The notes under the pieces: model-generated
The model's input: only the letters and a program-made list of their open reading frames with translations
The model's database searches: none
Told to the model about the DNA's origin: nothing
Position numbers and translations under genes: made by a program
Part shown: one piece after another, positions 26,470-36,789 of the stretch
Numbering within the stretch: position 1 is the first letter of the stretch
How the letters are laid out: every line of letters starts with the position of its first letter
Assembly: GCA_903908165.1 (NCBI GenBank)
Contig: CAIVQX010000078.1
Coordinates: 1 to 64,000, forward strand
DNA length: 64,000 nt
Source: an uncultured Methylococcaceae bacterium
GTDB lineage: Bacteria > Pseudomonadota > Gammaproteobacteria > Methylococcales > Methylomonadaceae
Direction of reading: 5' to 3'

Positions 26470-28581
26470 TTAAGTTTTACGGATTACGTCTATTATGTTG
26501 GGTGCGCAACTGATTTTAGTCAGAATTTGGCTTAATTGAACGGTATTTTCTACTTGAATAGTTAGATGTAAGGTGGCAGAAAAATCAGGATCTGTATTTA
26601 GTGTAGCGTTTAATATATGAATTTTTGATTGGGCTAAAATTTGTGACACGTTAGTTAATAAATTCTGCGTATTAAATGCATGGATAACAATTGGAACAGC
26701 ATGGCTAGCTTTTTTATCTCCCCAAGCGACCGAAATAAGCTGAGGCTGTTTTTCAATGCTTAAATGCGTTATGTTTTTGCAATTCTTGTGGTGCACAGTA
26801 ATGCCTTTATGATGCGAAATATAACCAATAATGTCGTCGCCCACTACCGGAGAACAGCAATGGGCAAACGTTGTTTGTACATTATCAATGCCGGCAACTG
26901 TAACGACCGATTTCGCAGGAGAAGCATTTGGCTGGACGTTAGTCTTAACAACTTCTAATTCGGGTATTTTTAAATACCCAGCAAGTTGTCGACTATTGAT
27001 GTCACTGCGTCCGATGGCTTCAAATAAAACATCACTGTTAGGTTGTTTAAAATAGTGAAGCATATCGACAAAATTAAGAGTTTTTAGCCCCAATCGTTTA
27101 CTTTCCTTATCGAGAATGGCTTTACCGCGCGCTATATTTTCTGTTTGCTGTTGATTTCTGAACCAATTTTTTACTCTGCTGATAGCTCGTGATGATTTTA
27201 AATACCCTAAATTAGGATTGATCCAGTTATGATTGGGTGCTGCTTCTTTTGTTGTTAAAATTTCAATTTGCTCTCCAGATTTGAGAGCGTAAGTGAGAGG
27301 CACTATTTTGCCGTTGATTTTTGCCCCACGGCAACGATGGCCAATTTGGGTATGAACAGCATAAGCAAAATCTAGGGGTGTTGAGCCTTTTACCAGATCT
27401 ATTAATTTACCTGCAGGTGTTAAAACATAGACTCTGTCGTTAAATAGCTCACTACGAAAGTCATCAGTTAACTTTTCATCCCCCTGCTTTTCTTCCAGCA
27501 ATTTGCGTAAAGTGGTTACGCTTTTTTCCATCGCTAGTGAGTGTTTGCCGCCTTCTTTATAAGACCAGTGCGCTGCAATTCCAAGTTCTGCATAATCATG
27601 CATATCTTGAGTACGAATTTGTACCTCAATACGATTACCTTGCGAATCTAAAATAACGGTATGCAGTGATTGGTAACCGTTTTCTTTGGGGTTGGCGATA
27701 TAATCATCAAACTCTTTGGGGATGTATTGCCATAAGCTATGAACAATACCTAATACTGTGTAACAATTTGTCAAGTTATCAACAATTACCCGCACGGCTA
27801 ATAGGTCATATAACTGTTCAATATTTAGTTGTTTGCGATGCATTTTTTTCCAAATGCTATATATATGCTTGGGACGACCATAACACTTACTAGATATTTT
27901 TTCTCCATCAAGATGGTTTTGTAAAAGCGCAATAAATCCATTGATACAGCTTTCTCGTTGTAACCTATTATTGGCAAGGGACTTGGCAATTTGACGATAA
28001 GTTTGCGGCTCCAAATAGCGAAATGCTAGATCTTCTAATTCCCATTTAAATTGATGAATACCTAAGCGATTAGCAATAGGAGCATAGATATCGAGAGTTT
28101 CTTGGGATATGAACTTTCTAATTTCATAAGATTCTTTCGGTAAATCTCGAAGTCGTTGGATTCGGTAAGCCAGTTTTATTAATACGGCCCGAACATCTTG
28201 GGTCATGGATAGAAGCATGCGCCTTAAGGTTTCAACCTCATTGGGTTTTGTAGTCATTTGCGGCGAATAAACAGTTAGTTTATTCAACCAGTTAACATCC
28301 TTTACGAGGGTAGCAATAGTGTCGCCAAATAACGCTTTAATGTTGGGCGGTGGGTATAATTGTGGTAGTCGAGGATCGCTTAATATAGCAGCCAGTATGG
28401 TTATAAAGTCAACATCGTATTCTCTTAAAATGGCCGCCACATCAATGCCTTTGGGATGATCAAAATCTAAATCTTCAGGAATTTTTTCAATAATTTCAAG
28501 TGCACGCTCGATTTCAATTTTTTCATTAGCTGAAAAGTAGTCGCTAAAAGCTTGTTTATTGTGATCAGTTCTTTTTTGCAT
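26470..28581 (-). CDS. relA: GTP pyrophosphokinase RelA
   Basis: This 703-residue (p)ppGpp synthetase belongs to the long RelA/SpoT family. The N-terminal HD hydrolase domain is degenerate: the region that should read HDxxED is ILSDPRLPQL...FGDTIATLVKD, so hydrolysis is unlikely. The synthetase domain has the RelA-type acidic EFDDYIANPKENGYQSLHT rather than the RxKD of bifunctional enzymes. TGS (VYVLTPAGKLIDLVKGSTPLDFAYAVHTQIG), a zinc-finger-like HCCSPV and C-terminal ACT regions follow. It senses amino-acid starvation on the ribosome. A separate SpoT is expected elsewhere. Confidence 0.93.
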   Translation of the reverse strand: MQKRTDHNKQAFSDYFSANEKIEIERALEIIEKIPEDLDFDHPKGIDVAAILREYDVDFITILAAILSDPRLPQLYPPPNIKALFGDTIATLVKDVNWLNKLTVYSPQMTTKPNEVETLRRMLLSMTQDVRAVLIKLAYRIQRLRDLPKESYEIRKFISQETLDIYAPIANRLGIHQFKWELEDLAFRYLEPQTYRQIAKSLANNRLQRESCINGFIALLQNHLDGEKISSKCYGRPKHIYSIWKKMHRKQLNIEQLYDLLAVRVIVDNLTNCYTVLGIVHSLWQYIPKEFDDYIANPKENGYQSLHTVILDSQGNRIEVQIRTQDMHDYAELGIAAHWSYKEGGKHSLAMEKSVTTLRKLLEEKQGDEKLTDDFRSELFNDRVYVLTPAGKLIDLVKGSTPLDFAYAVHTQIGHRCRGAKINGKIVPLTYALKSGEQIEILTTKEAAPNHNWINPNLGYLKSSRAISRVKNWFRNQQQTENIARGKAILDKESKRLGLKTLNFVDMLHYFKQPNSDVLFEAIGRSDINSRQLAGYLKIPELEVVKTNVQPNASPAKSVVTVAGIDNVQTTFAHCCSPVVGDDIIGYISHHKGITVHHKNCKNITHLSIEKQPQLISVAWGDKKASHAVPIVIHAFNTQNLLTNVSQILAQSKIHILNATLNTDPDFSATLHLTIQVENTVQLSQILTKISCAPNIIDVIRKT

Positions 28582-28756
28582 GAGATTTTAGAATAACAAT
28601 TACTGGAACTTTAGAGTGACTGGTTGCATGGTAGAAGTTTTTTACCTTTTTACCTTTTTAGCTATTTCTATTGTATGCCTATCCAGCATCAATCTTCATT
28701 GATTTTTAAAAGCTTCAACAGATCTTTAATCGAATGGCATTTAGAGGTTAATCATT

Positions 28757-28772
28757 ACTCTATACTTAGAGT
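28757..28772. promoter_or_regulatory. Small inverted repeat upstream of the amidotransferase-like gene
   Basis: ACTCTA-TACT-TAGAGT is a perfect 6-bp inverted repeat with a 4-base spacer, about 85 bases before the ATG at 28858. It could be an operator. A short tract with TTTTTACC repeated is also present near 28639-28661. Confidence 0.35.
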
Positions 28773-28857
28773 ATTTGATGAAATAACTACAGTTAAGCTT
28801 TAGTGATGCATTAACAAATTGGTAGAAAATAGTTACGATAATTTCTGGGAAATCAAT

Positions 28858-30681
28858 ATGGGCTCCATTTATGGCTGGGTATCAACAGCGGAAAAACCTC
28901 CTTTATCTCATTGCGTTGATAGTCAACGTAAAGCCTCTAAATGCTTAGAAACGGCAACGTCTAAAACTGGTTTTATTCGCCATGAAATGGCTGAAGTAGC
29001 TGGACATGCTACAAATCAAGCCCCTTCGACTTATCAATCTGCCAAATACTTGGTTATTCTTGAAGGATCACCGCAATGGCAAGATGCCGAATTAGCGGCA
29101 CTTTCAAAAACGCATGGTGCGGCTCATGCGTTTGCTGAAGGATTTTTTCGCGATGGACGTTCGGTTCTGAATAAGATTAAAGGACCATTTGCCTTATGTT
29201 TATTTGAGCCTGAACGTTGTTATGCTTTGCTGGCGATTGATAGGATAGGTGTTAGACCCTTAGCTTATTCTTGCCAGAATAGGATGTTGGTATTTGGCTC
29301 TGAGCTTGATCAAATTATCGGTCATCCAATGATTAAGGCAGAAATTGACCCACAGTCTATTTTTAATTATATGTATTTTCATGTAATTCCGAGTCCAGGT
29401 AGTATTTACCGTGGGATTTCAAAGCTTCAGCCTGGCGAATGTATAGAGTTTAATAATGGAGAGCTTTCAAATTATTTCTATTGGCAATTAATATATACCG
29501 ATAGTCATTATTCAAAAAAAGAATTATTTGCTCAATTACGAGCAGAATTGGAGCAATCGGTTTCTGTCTGCGAACCTGATCTCAATACAGGCGTTTTTTT
29601 GAGTGGTGGCCTTGATAGCAGTACAGTGGCAGGGTTTTATAAAAAAATAACGAATCGATCGATTGATGCTTTTACTATGGGTTTTGATGCTGAAGGTTAC
29701 GATGAAATGGCCTATGCCAGGATTACAGCGGCACATTTCAAAATTAATTTGCATGAGTACTATGTTACTCCAGCAGATGTATTACAAGCCATACCTTTAA
29801 TTGCTCAGACTTATGATGAGCCTTTTGGCAATGATTCTGCGGTTCCTGCATATCATTGCGCTAGGTTCGCTCGTGAACTAGGTATGACATGTTTATTGGC
29901 AGGGGACGGTGGTGATGAGCTTTTTGCTGGTAATTCTCGTTATGCTAAACAAAAGGTTTTTGATATTTATAGTCATGTACCGGACACAGTTAAGTCAATT
30001 TTAGAGTTTGCGGCCTTTAATGTGGGGTCCCTCGGGAAGGTAAGAAGCTATATAGAACAAGCCAGAATAGAAATGCCCGAACGTATGGAGACCTATAATT
30101 TTTTGAGTAGAACAGCTTTGACAGAGATCTTTTCTGGAGATTTTTTGAAGCAAATAAATCCAGATCAACCTATTGAATACCTTAAAAGTACTTATGAGCG
30201 GACATCTAATGACGATTTAATTAAAAAAATGTTGTTCTTGGATGGCAAATTTACTTTAGCAGATAACGATTTACGGAAAGTTAATCGAATGTGTGATCTT
30301 GCAGGTGTTGATGTGCTTTATCCGATGTTACAAGAAAATCTGGTGGAGTTTGCGGCCACTGTCCCTTCTAAATGGTTAATCCAGAGGTTTAATTTGCGCT
30401 CTTTTTATAAAGAAGGGCTAAGTGATTTTTTGCCCAAAGAAACACTGGCAAAAAGTAAAAAGGGTTTTGGTTTGCCTTTTGGTGTGTGGATGAGTAACGA
30501 TGAAGCATTAAAAAAATTTTCAGAAGACGCTTTAGATAGTATTGCCAAACGGGGTTTTCTAAATCCTGATTATATAAAAAAATTAGTTATGTCACATCAA
30601 AGCGGACATTCCTCTTATTACGGTACCATGATTTGGGTTTTAGTGATGTTAGAGCAGTGGCTATTAATGCACAATTTATAA
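28858..30681 (+). CDS. Asparagine-synthase-like protein lacking the glutaminase cysteine
   Basis: This 607-residue protein has the two-domain layout of asparagine synthase B. The C-terminal ATP-pyrophosphatase domain is intact: SGGLDSS (249-255), then YDEPFGNDSAVP and LLAGDGGDELFAGNSRY. The N-terminal domain starts MGSIYGWVS where working glutaminases start MCGI. It also lacks the RGPD and NGEIYN segments, so glutamine hydrolysis is not expected. It may use free ammonia or another amine, or catalyse amide formation on a different acceptor, as in beta-lactam synthetase-like relatives. The ATG at 28858 has TGGGA upstream; a TTG at 28819 would only add residues and would not restore the cysteine. 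prsR follows after 76 bases, suggesting a role with exopolysaccharide or PEP-CTERM functions. Confidence 0.85.
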   Translation: MGSIYGWVSTAEKPPLSHCVDSQRKASKCLETATSKTGFIRHEMAEVAGHATNQAPSTYQSAKYLVILEGSPQWQDAELAALSKTHGAAHAFAEGFFRDGRSVLNKIKGPFALCLFEPERCYALLAIDRIGVRPLAYSCQNRMLVFGSELDQIIGHPMIKAEIDPQSIFNYMYFHVIPSPGSIYRGISKLQPGECIEFNNGELSNYFYWQLIYTDSHYSKKELFAQLRAELEQSVSVCEPDLNTGVFLSGGLDSSTVAGFYKKITNRSIDAFTMGFDAEGYDEMAYARITAAHFKINLHEYYVTPADVLQAIPLIAQTYDEPFGNDSAVPAYHCARFARELGMTCLLAGDGGDELFAGNSRYAKQKVFDIYSHVPDTVKSILEFAAFNVGSLGKVRSYIEQARIEMPERMETYNFLSRTALTEIFSGDFLKQINPDQPIEYLKSTYERTSNDDLIKKMLFLDGKFTLADNDLRKVNRMCDLAGVDVLYPMLQENLVEFAATVPSKWLIQRFNLRSFYKEGLSDFLPKETLAKSKKGFGLPFGVWMSNDEALKKFSEDALDSIAKRGFLNPDYIKKLVMSHQSGHSSYYGTMIWVLVMLEQWLLMHNL

Positions 30682-30757
30682 TAAAAATTTCATTTTGTTG
30701 AAATAATATTGCTAACGCATCATTAATTAGAGAGAGCAATAAAAAAGAGGAAATAGT

Positions 30758-32113
30758 TTGGACGATAGGAAAGTTTTACTTGTTATTGAAGATGATCCAG
30801 GATTGCAAAAGCAATTAAAGTGGACCTTTGAAAGTTATCAAGTGATCATTGCCGGTAATAAAAGTGAAGCCATTGCAGCACTAAGACGTTATATGCCAAG
30901 CGTTGTTACGCTTGATTTGGGTTTGCCACCTGATCCGGCTAATGCGAGTGTGGGTCTTGAGATTCTTAAAGATATTATAAAACTTGCGCCTGCTACTAAG
31001 GTAATTGTAGTAACAGGAAATGATGACCGTGAAAATGCTATTCTTGCTGTGGCAATTGGCGCTTATGATTTTTATCAGAAGCCAGTTAATAGTGATATTT
31101 TAAATTTAATCATAAAGCGTGCCTTTCAATTGAGTGAATTGGAAGCAGAGCATTTAAAGCTCCAACAAAAAACAAATGAGCCATTGGATGGAATTATTGC
31201 TTCCTGTCAAAAGATGCAAGAATTGGGTCGTAAGATAGAAAAGATAGCTCCAACAAGTGTAAGTGCATTGTTACTCGGAGAAAGTGGTACCGGAAAAGAA
31301 TTGTTTGCCAAAGCTATTCACGGCTTAAGTGATAGAAAAGAGAAGCCTTTTGTTGCTGTGAATTGTGCAGCCATTCCTGAGAATCTATTAGAAAGTGAGC
31401 TATTTGGATACGAAAAGGGCGCCTTTACTGGGGCATCTCAGCAAACAAAAGGAAAAATTGAATATGCTAATAAAGGAACCTTTTTTCTTGATGAGATAGG
31501 CGATCTTTCTTTTTCTTTGCAATCAAAATTATTGCGTTTTTTACAAGAAAGGACAATAGAGCGGATTGGTGGAAGACAGGAGATTGCGATTGATGTGCGA
31601 ATTATTTGCGCTACACACCAGAATTTGCAAGATCTTATTAAAGAGGGTAAGTTTAGGCTTGACTTATATTATCGAATAAGTGAAATAACGATTAACATTC
31701 CACCTTTGAGAGAAAGAGAAGGCGATGCACTTGCAATTGCTGCTGTTTTTTTAAAAAAATTCTCTGAGTTAAATAATAAAAAAATTAAAAGCTTTAGCAA
31801 AGAGGCGGGAATAGCTATCGAAAATTATTTGTGGCCAGGCAATGTTAGGGAATTGGAAAATATAATAAAACGAGCAGTAATAATGACTGATGAGGCCCAA
31901 ATTGGGGTTGAAGACCTTGATCTTGCTTATAATAGTGAGTCTGTCAAGCCCTTTAATTTAAAAGAGGTTCGAGATGTTGCTGAGACACAAGCTATCAAGA
32001 GAGCATTGTCGTATTCTAATAACAATATTTCAAATACAGCAAAGCTTCTTGGGGTAACCAGGCCAACGCTTTATACACTGTTTGAAAAATATAAGATTTC
32101 TGTTAATGAATAA
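30758..32113 (+). CDS. prsR: PEP-CTERM-box sigma-54 response regulator (PrsR type)
   Basis: The 451 residues form a receiver domain (phospho-acceptor Asp53 in VTLDLGLPP), a sigma-54 AAA+ domain (GESGTGKE, then EKGAFTGAS which contacts sigma-54, and FFLDEIGDLS) and a Fis-type helix-turn-helix (NNISNTAKLLGVTRPTLYTLFEKY). The receiver sequence VVTLDLGLPPDPANASVGLEIL is characteristic of PrsR of exosortase/PEP-CTERM systems. It begins with TTG, supported by AAGAGG 7 bases upstream and by the lack of a nearby ATG. The usual partner kinase PrsK is not in the window. It would activate promoters of exported PEP-CTERM proteins. Confidence 0.88.
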   Translation: MDDRKVLLVIEDDPGLQKQLKWTFESYQVIIAGNKSEAIAALRRYMPSVVTLDLGLPPDPANASVGLEILKDIIKLAPATKVIVVTGNDDRENAILAVAIGAYDFYQKPVNSDILNLIIKRAFQLSELEAEHLKLQQKTNEPLDGIIASCQKMQELGRKIEKIAPTSVSALLLGESGTGKELFAKAIHGLSDRKEKPFVAVNCAAIPENLLESELFGYEKGAFTGASQQTKGKIEYANKGTFFLDEIGDLSFSLQSKLLRFLQERTIERIGGRQEIAIDVRIICATHQNLQDLIKEGKFRLDLYYRISEITINIPPLREREGDALAIAAVFLKKFSELNNKKIKSFSKEAGIAIENYLWPGNVRELENIIKRAVIMTDEAQIGVEDLDLAYNSESVKPFNLKEVRDVAETQAIKRALSYSNNNISNTAKLLGVTRPTLYTLFEKYKISVNE

Positions 32114-32135
32114 TTTTCAAGACTAGAGAATAAAG

Positions 32136-32936
32136 TTACCTTGCTTTTAGAATGGCTTCATAAGCCTTTCTAATTTTTTGAGTTTTTTCTTTGGCTAGTA
32201 TCATCATTTCTTCAGGCAGGCCTTTAGCCACAAGTTTGTCGGGGTGATTTTGATTCATTAACCGACGATAAGCATTTTTTACTTCGTCTTTGTTGGCCGA
32301 AGGCAATAACCCTAAAATGCTATAAGCATCTTGTAGGCTTTGTTTTTGTAAATTATTGTGGGCGTGTGTAGAGTTCCCCGCATGAAAACGCTGTTGTGCT
32401 TGGAGTTGAATCTTTAAGCGTTCAAAATCAAAGCGCGAAAATCTGAGTCGACTGCAAATATGTAATAACAAATCTTCTTCGCTAACAGCAAAATAGCCAT
32501 CAGAAAAAGCTGCTTGTAGTTGTATATTAAGAAACATGCGTATTAAATCAGTCCGTCGATGACATTCCTTATAGAATTGATCTAAAACTTCATCCAAAGG
32601 GAAATCATGGTGTTTACCTTGCTCAAAGAGGTTGATAGCGGCTTGTCTCATCTCGTTAGTTAGAGACATTTCTTCCATGACACGCTTGGCTAATGAAATT
32701 TCTTCTCGTGAGACCTGGCCATCAGCTTTAGCAATATGACCCATGACTGAAAAAGTAGCGGAAAAAAAAGCCATTTGAACCCGATGTTGATCACCTGAGC
32801 TAAGTGTTTCAACTGTATCAAGCCCAGCCAATCCTTTTCCAAATTGATGGCCTACTGATGCACCTAAAATGGCGCCTAAGGGGCCACCGAGCAGGAAACC
32901 GAATGTGCCACCCACAACTGTGCTAAACCAGTTCAT
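32136..32936 (-). CDS. djlA: DjlA-like membrane-anchored DnaJ co-chaperone (TerB + J domain)
   Basis: This 266-residue protein has an N-terminal glycine-zipper membrane segment (FSTVVGGTFGFLLGGPLGAILGASVG), a central TerB-like domain (AKADGQVSREE) and a C-terminal J domain with the HPD motif (NQNHPDKL). DjlA stimulates DnaK and is linked to envelope stress signalling in other bacteria. The Met at 32936 is chosen because AGGA lies 9 bases upstream. It is convergent with prsR. Confidence 0.92.
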   Translation of the reverse strand: MNWFSTVVGGTFGFLLGGPLGAILGASVGHQFGKGLAGLDTVETLSSGDQHRVQMAFFSATFSVMGHIAKADGQVSREEISLAKRVMEEMSLTNEMRQAAINLFEQGKHHDFPLDEVLDQFYKECHRRTDLIRMFLNIQLQAAFSDGYFAVSEEDLLLHICSRLRFSRFDFERLKIQLQAQQRFHAGNSTHAHNNLQKQSLQDAYSILGLLPSANKDEVKNAYRRLMNQNHPDKLVAKGLPEEMMILAKEKTQKIRKAYEAILKAR

Positions 32937-33100
32937 CGTTATCAATCCTGTTCTGAGAAAATAATGTTAGAATTATACCATTAGGTAATTTACAAGAAAG
33001 AATATACATTTTTCAAACTGTTAAGGTGAGTAAGGTGGTTAGCCAGTTGGGCGTATTGTGAGAGATCTGCCTAAACTTTTTTAAATTTTAGTGAGTAATT

Positions 33101-34000
33101 ATGACTGTACCAGAAGCCCTATATCAATCAGTATTGCCATCACTTAAGCTACGTGCCCGGGGAAAGGTTCGAGATATATACGATATTGATGATAAGTATA
33201 TGTTAATTGTAGCAACGGATAGGCTTTCTGCATTTGATGTGATTTTGCCTGATCCCATACCTGGTAAAGGACTCGTGTTAACGCGTATATCCAATTTCTG
33301 GTTTGGAAAATTGCACAATATCATGCCCAATCATTTAGTTAATATTGCTTTGAGCCAGGTTTTGCCAGACGCCAAAGAACGTTCACAAGTAGAGGGGCGT
33401 GCAATTGTGGTTAAAATATTAAAACCATTGCCCGTAGAAGCAATAGTCCGAGGCTATTTGATAGGTTCCGGTTGGAAAGATTATCAAAAAACAGGGGATG
33501 TTTGTGGTATTAAACTGCCGGTTGGGTTGCAGCAAGCTCAGCAACTGCCAGAGGCGATATATACGCCATCTACAAAAGCGGCTGTTGATCAGCATGATGA
33601 AAATATATCATTTGAGCAAAGTGTAAGTTTATTGGGTCAAGATCTAGCAGAGCAGGTGCGTGATGCAAGCTTGATGTTATACAAAGAAGCTGCAGCTTTT
33701 GCTAAAGAAAGAGGCATTATTATTGCAGACACCAAATTTGAATTTGGAGTCGATACTGATGGGCTTTTGTATTTAATTGATGAGGCATTAACCCCGGATT
33801 CGTCAAGATTTTGGCCTGCAGATGATTATCAGGTAGGTATTAGCCCGCCTAGTTTTGATAAACAATATATTCGTGATTATCTCGAAACTTTAGATTGGAA
33901 TAAAACTGCTCCGGGGCCCTCTCTGCCAAGTGAAGTGGCCGCTTTTTGCGCACAGAAGTATCATGAAGCGGAGATGAGGTTAACGCAAAATAAAGTTTAG
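33101..34000 (+). CDS. purC: SAICAR synthetase (phosphoribosylaminoimidazole-succinocarboxamide synthase)
   Basis: A 299-residue enzyme of purine synthesis. GKVRDIYDI near the N-terminus and [20 protein letters not shown] are the nucleotide and substrate signatures, with [18 protein letters not shown] and ADTKFEFG following. It is of the longer, yeast Ade1-like type rather than the shorter type of enteric bacteria. It stands alone between djlA and the atp operon. Confidence 0.96.
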   Translation: MTVPEALYQSVLPSLKLRARGKVRDIYDIDDKYMLIVATDRLSAFDVILPDPIPGKGLVLTRISNFWFGKLHNIMPNHLVNIALSQVLPDAKERSQVEGRAIVVKILKPLPVEAIVRGYLIGSGWKDYQKTGDVCGIKLPVGLQQAQQLPEAIYTPSTKAAVDQHDENISFEQSVSLLGQDLAEQVRDASLMLYKEAAAFAKERGIIIADTKFEFGVDTDGLLYLIDEALTPDSSRFWPADDYQVGISPPSFDKQYIRDYLETLDWNKTAPGPSLPSEVAAFCAQKYHEAEMRLTQNKV

Positions 34001-34173
34001 ATAGATTGAGATGCTAAAAAGTGGACTTTGACCTATAAAAGCACTTGGCTACAAAGATGCTTATTAAAAATTTATGGAGTTAAATTCCTTTCTAGGTGAG
34101 ATTCTCAGGGTTATGAGCAGTAAGTGTTACCATAATTTATCGTTATAAAGTTGCCAGTAAAGGCTAATCAATC

Positions 34174-34202
34174 TTGATTTAATGAAAGCCGCTAGATATA
34201 AT
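34174..34202 (+). promoter_or_regulatory. Promoter of the atp operon
   Basis: TTGATT (34174-34179), a 17-base spacer and a perfect TATAAT (34197-34202) form a strong sigma-70 promoter. Predicted initiation is near 34209, about 20 bases before the atpI start. Confidence 0.75.
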
Positions 34203-34230
34203 CCTTCAGCTATTGGGTTTGGGGAGCCGT

Positions 34231-34590
34231 ATGGGTAGTGCAAAACAATCTACGGTGAGTAGGATTCTAAGTTATCAAATTCTGATAATACTCTTAACTA
34301 CTGCCAGCTTCAGTCTTGCTAGGGGTTGGCCTCAAGGGATGTCAAGTGCATTAGGTGGAGTGGCTGCATTTGTCCCCAATCTTTATTTTGCATTGAGAAT
34401 ATATAAAGTTTCGGGACAACCAGCCAGGAAGATTGTTAACTCCTTTTATGTGGGAGAATCAGGGAAATTATTATTAACGGCGGGACTGTTTATATTAATT
34501 TTTAAAGTAAAAAATGTAGAAATATTACCGCTGTTTGTAGGTTACGTAACGGCATTATCAGTTTTTTGGTTCGCGCTTATTATGCGTTAA
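34231..34590 (+). CDS. atpI: ATP synthase accessory protein I
   Basis: A 119-residue membrane protein with four hydrophobic segments, heading the atp operon. It helps assemble the c-ring in other bacteria. The GGVAAFVPNLYFALRIY and FYVGESGKLLLT segments are typical. The ATG at 34231 has GGGGAG five bases upstream; a TTG at 34213 precedes that site and is rejected. Confidence 0.9.
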   Translation: MGSAKQSTVSRILSYQILIILLTTASFSLARGWPQGMSSALGGVAAFVPNLYFALRIYKVSGQPARKIVNSFYVGESGKLLLTAGLFILIFKVKNVEILPLFVGYVTALSVFWFALIMR

Positions 34591-34605
34591 CATTATTTTA
34601 AATAG

Positions 34606-35391
<786 letters not shown>

Positions 35392-35424
35392 TTATTTTCA
35401 ACTATATTTTTTTAACTTTTTTAA

Positions 35425-35727
<303 letters not shown>

Positions 35728-35766
35728 TTGCACTTTCGTGTTTAATAGCAACAAGAGGAACGCATC

Positions 35767-36240
35767 GTGAGTATCAATGCTACTCTGATTGGGCAAATGA
35801 TTACATTTGCACTTCTGGTATGGTTTACCATGAAGTACATTTGGCCTCCTTTATTTGACTCTTTAGAAGAACGTAAAAAGAAAATTGCTGATGGTTTGGC
35901 TGCTGCTGAAAAAGGGCAGGAAGAAATTGTTCTAGCGGAAAAAAAAGCCAAGGGTGTCTTAAAAGATGCAAAGCAACAATCTTCAGAGATTGTTAATTTG
36001 GCACAGAAGCGTGCAAATGAAATTGTTGAAGAATCAAAAGATACCGCTAAAAAAGAAGGGGAGCGATTGATTGTTGCGGCAAAGGCACAGATTGAACAGG
36101 AAATTCAGCAGGCTAAAGAAGGTTTAAGAAAAGAAGTGGCTGATTTAGCACTAAGTGCTGCAGAACAGATTCTAGGTGCGGAGATTGATAAGGCAAAGCA
36201 TCAAGACATTATTAATAAAGCTTCTAATCAATTGGGCTAG
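35767..36240 (+). CDS. atpF: F1Fo ATP synthase subunit b
   Basis: This 157-residue peripheral stalk has one N-terminal membrane helix ([24 protein letters not shown]) and a long Lys/Glu/Ala coiled coil. It starts with GTG; AGAGGAA lies 6 bases upstream and no ATG fits. It ends 5 bases before atpH. Confidence 0.95.
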   Translation: MSINATLIGQMITFALLVWFTMKYIWPPLFDSLEERKKKIADGLAAAEKGQEEIVLAEKKAKGVLKDAKQQSSEIVNLAQKRANEIVEESKDTAKKEGERLIVAAKAQIEQEIQQAKEGLRKEVADLALSAAEQILGAEIDKAKHQDIINKASNQLG

Positions 36241-36245
36241 GCATA

Positions 36246-36779
36246 ATGAGCGAACTGGCAACATTAGCAAGGCCATATGCAGCTGCAGCTTTTAAAAGAG
36301 CTAAAGAAACGAGTGCGACTGATAAATGGTCACTAAGCTTAGCTTTTTTAGCTTCTGTAATAAAGAATGAAAATATTTCTGTTGTCGTCGACAACCCGAA
36401 AGTAAATAGACAAAAGTTATCAGCGCTTATGTTAGATATTTGCCAAGGACATGTTGATATAGAGAATGAAAATTTCATTAAATTACTTGTCCATAACAAT
36501 CGATTAGATTTATTACCTACAATTGCCAAGCTTTTTGAGATTTATAAAGCAGAAGATGAGGGGTATATCGAGGTTGATGTATTTACAGCTTTTGTATTTT
36601 CAAAAGAAACAAAGCAAGAATTTACGATAAATTTGGAAAAAACGTTGGGCAAAAAAATCCATATGAACGTAGCAGTAGATAAGTCATTAATTGGTGGCAT
36701 ACTGGTGCGGGCTGGTGACAGAGTAATTGACGGATCTATTAAAGGTCGGCTTCAACACATGCAAAAAGCGCTACAGTGA
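36246..36779 (+). CDS. atpH: F1Fo ATP synthase subunit delta
   Basis: The 177-residue stator cap links subunit b to the alpha3beta3 head. The N-terminal [18 protein letters not shown] and C-terminal [20 protein letters not shown] segments are conserved. It sits between atpF and atpA in the standard order. Confidence 0.96.
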   Translation: MSELATLARPYAAAAFKRAKETSATDKWSLSLAFLASVIKNENISVVVDNPKVNRQKLSALMLDICQGHVDIENENFIKLLVHNNRLDLLPTIAKLFEIYKAEDEGYIEVDVFTAFVFSKETKQEFTINLEKTLGKKIHMNVAVDKSLIGGILVRAGDRVIDGSIKGRLQHMQKALQ

Positions 36780-36789
36780 GAAAAAGCAA

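Noticed and set aside
26470-28581. SpoT (bifunctional) assignment for the (p)ppGpp synthetase
   Set aside because: The HD hydrolase motif is degenerate and the synthetase loop has the EFDD acidic form of RelA.
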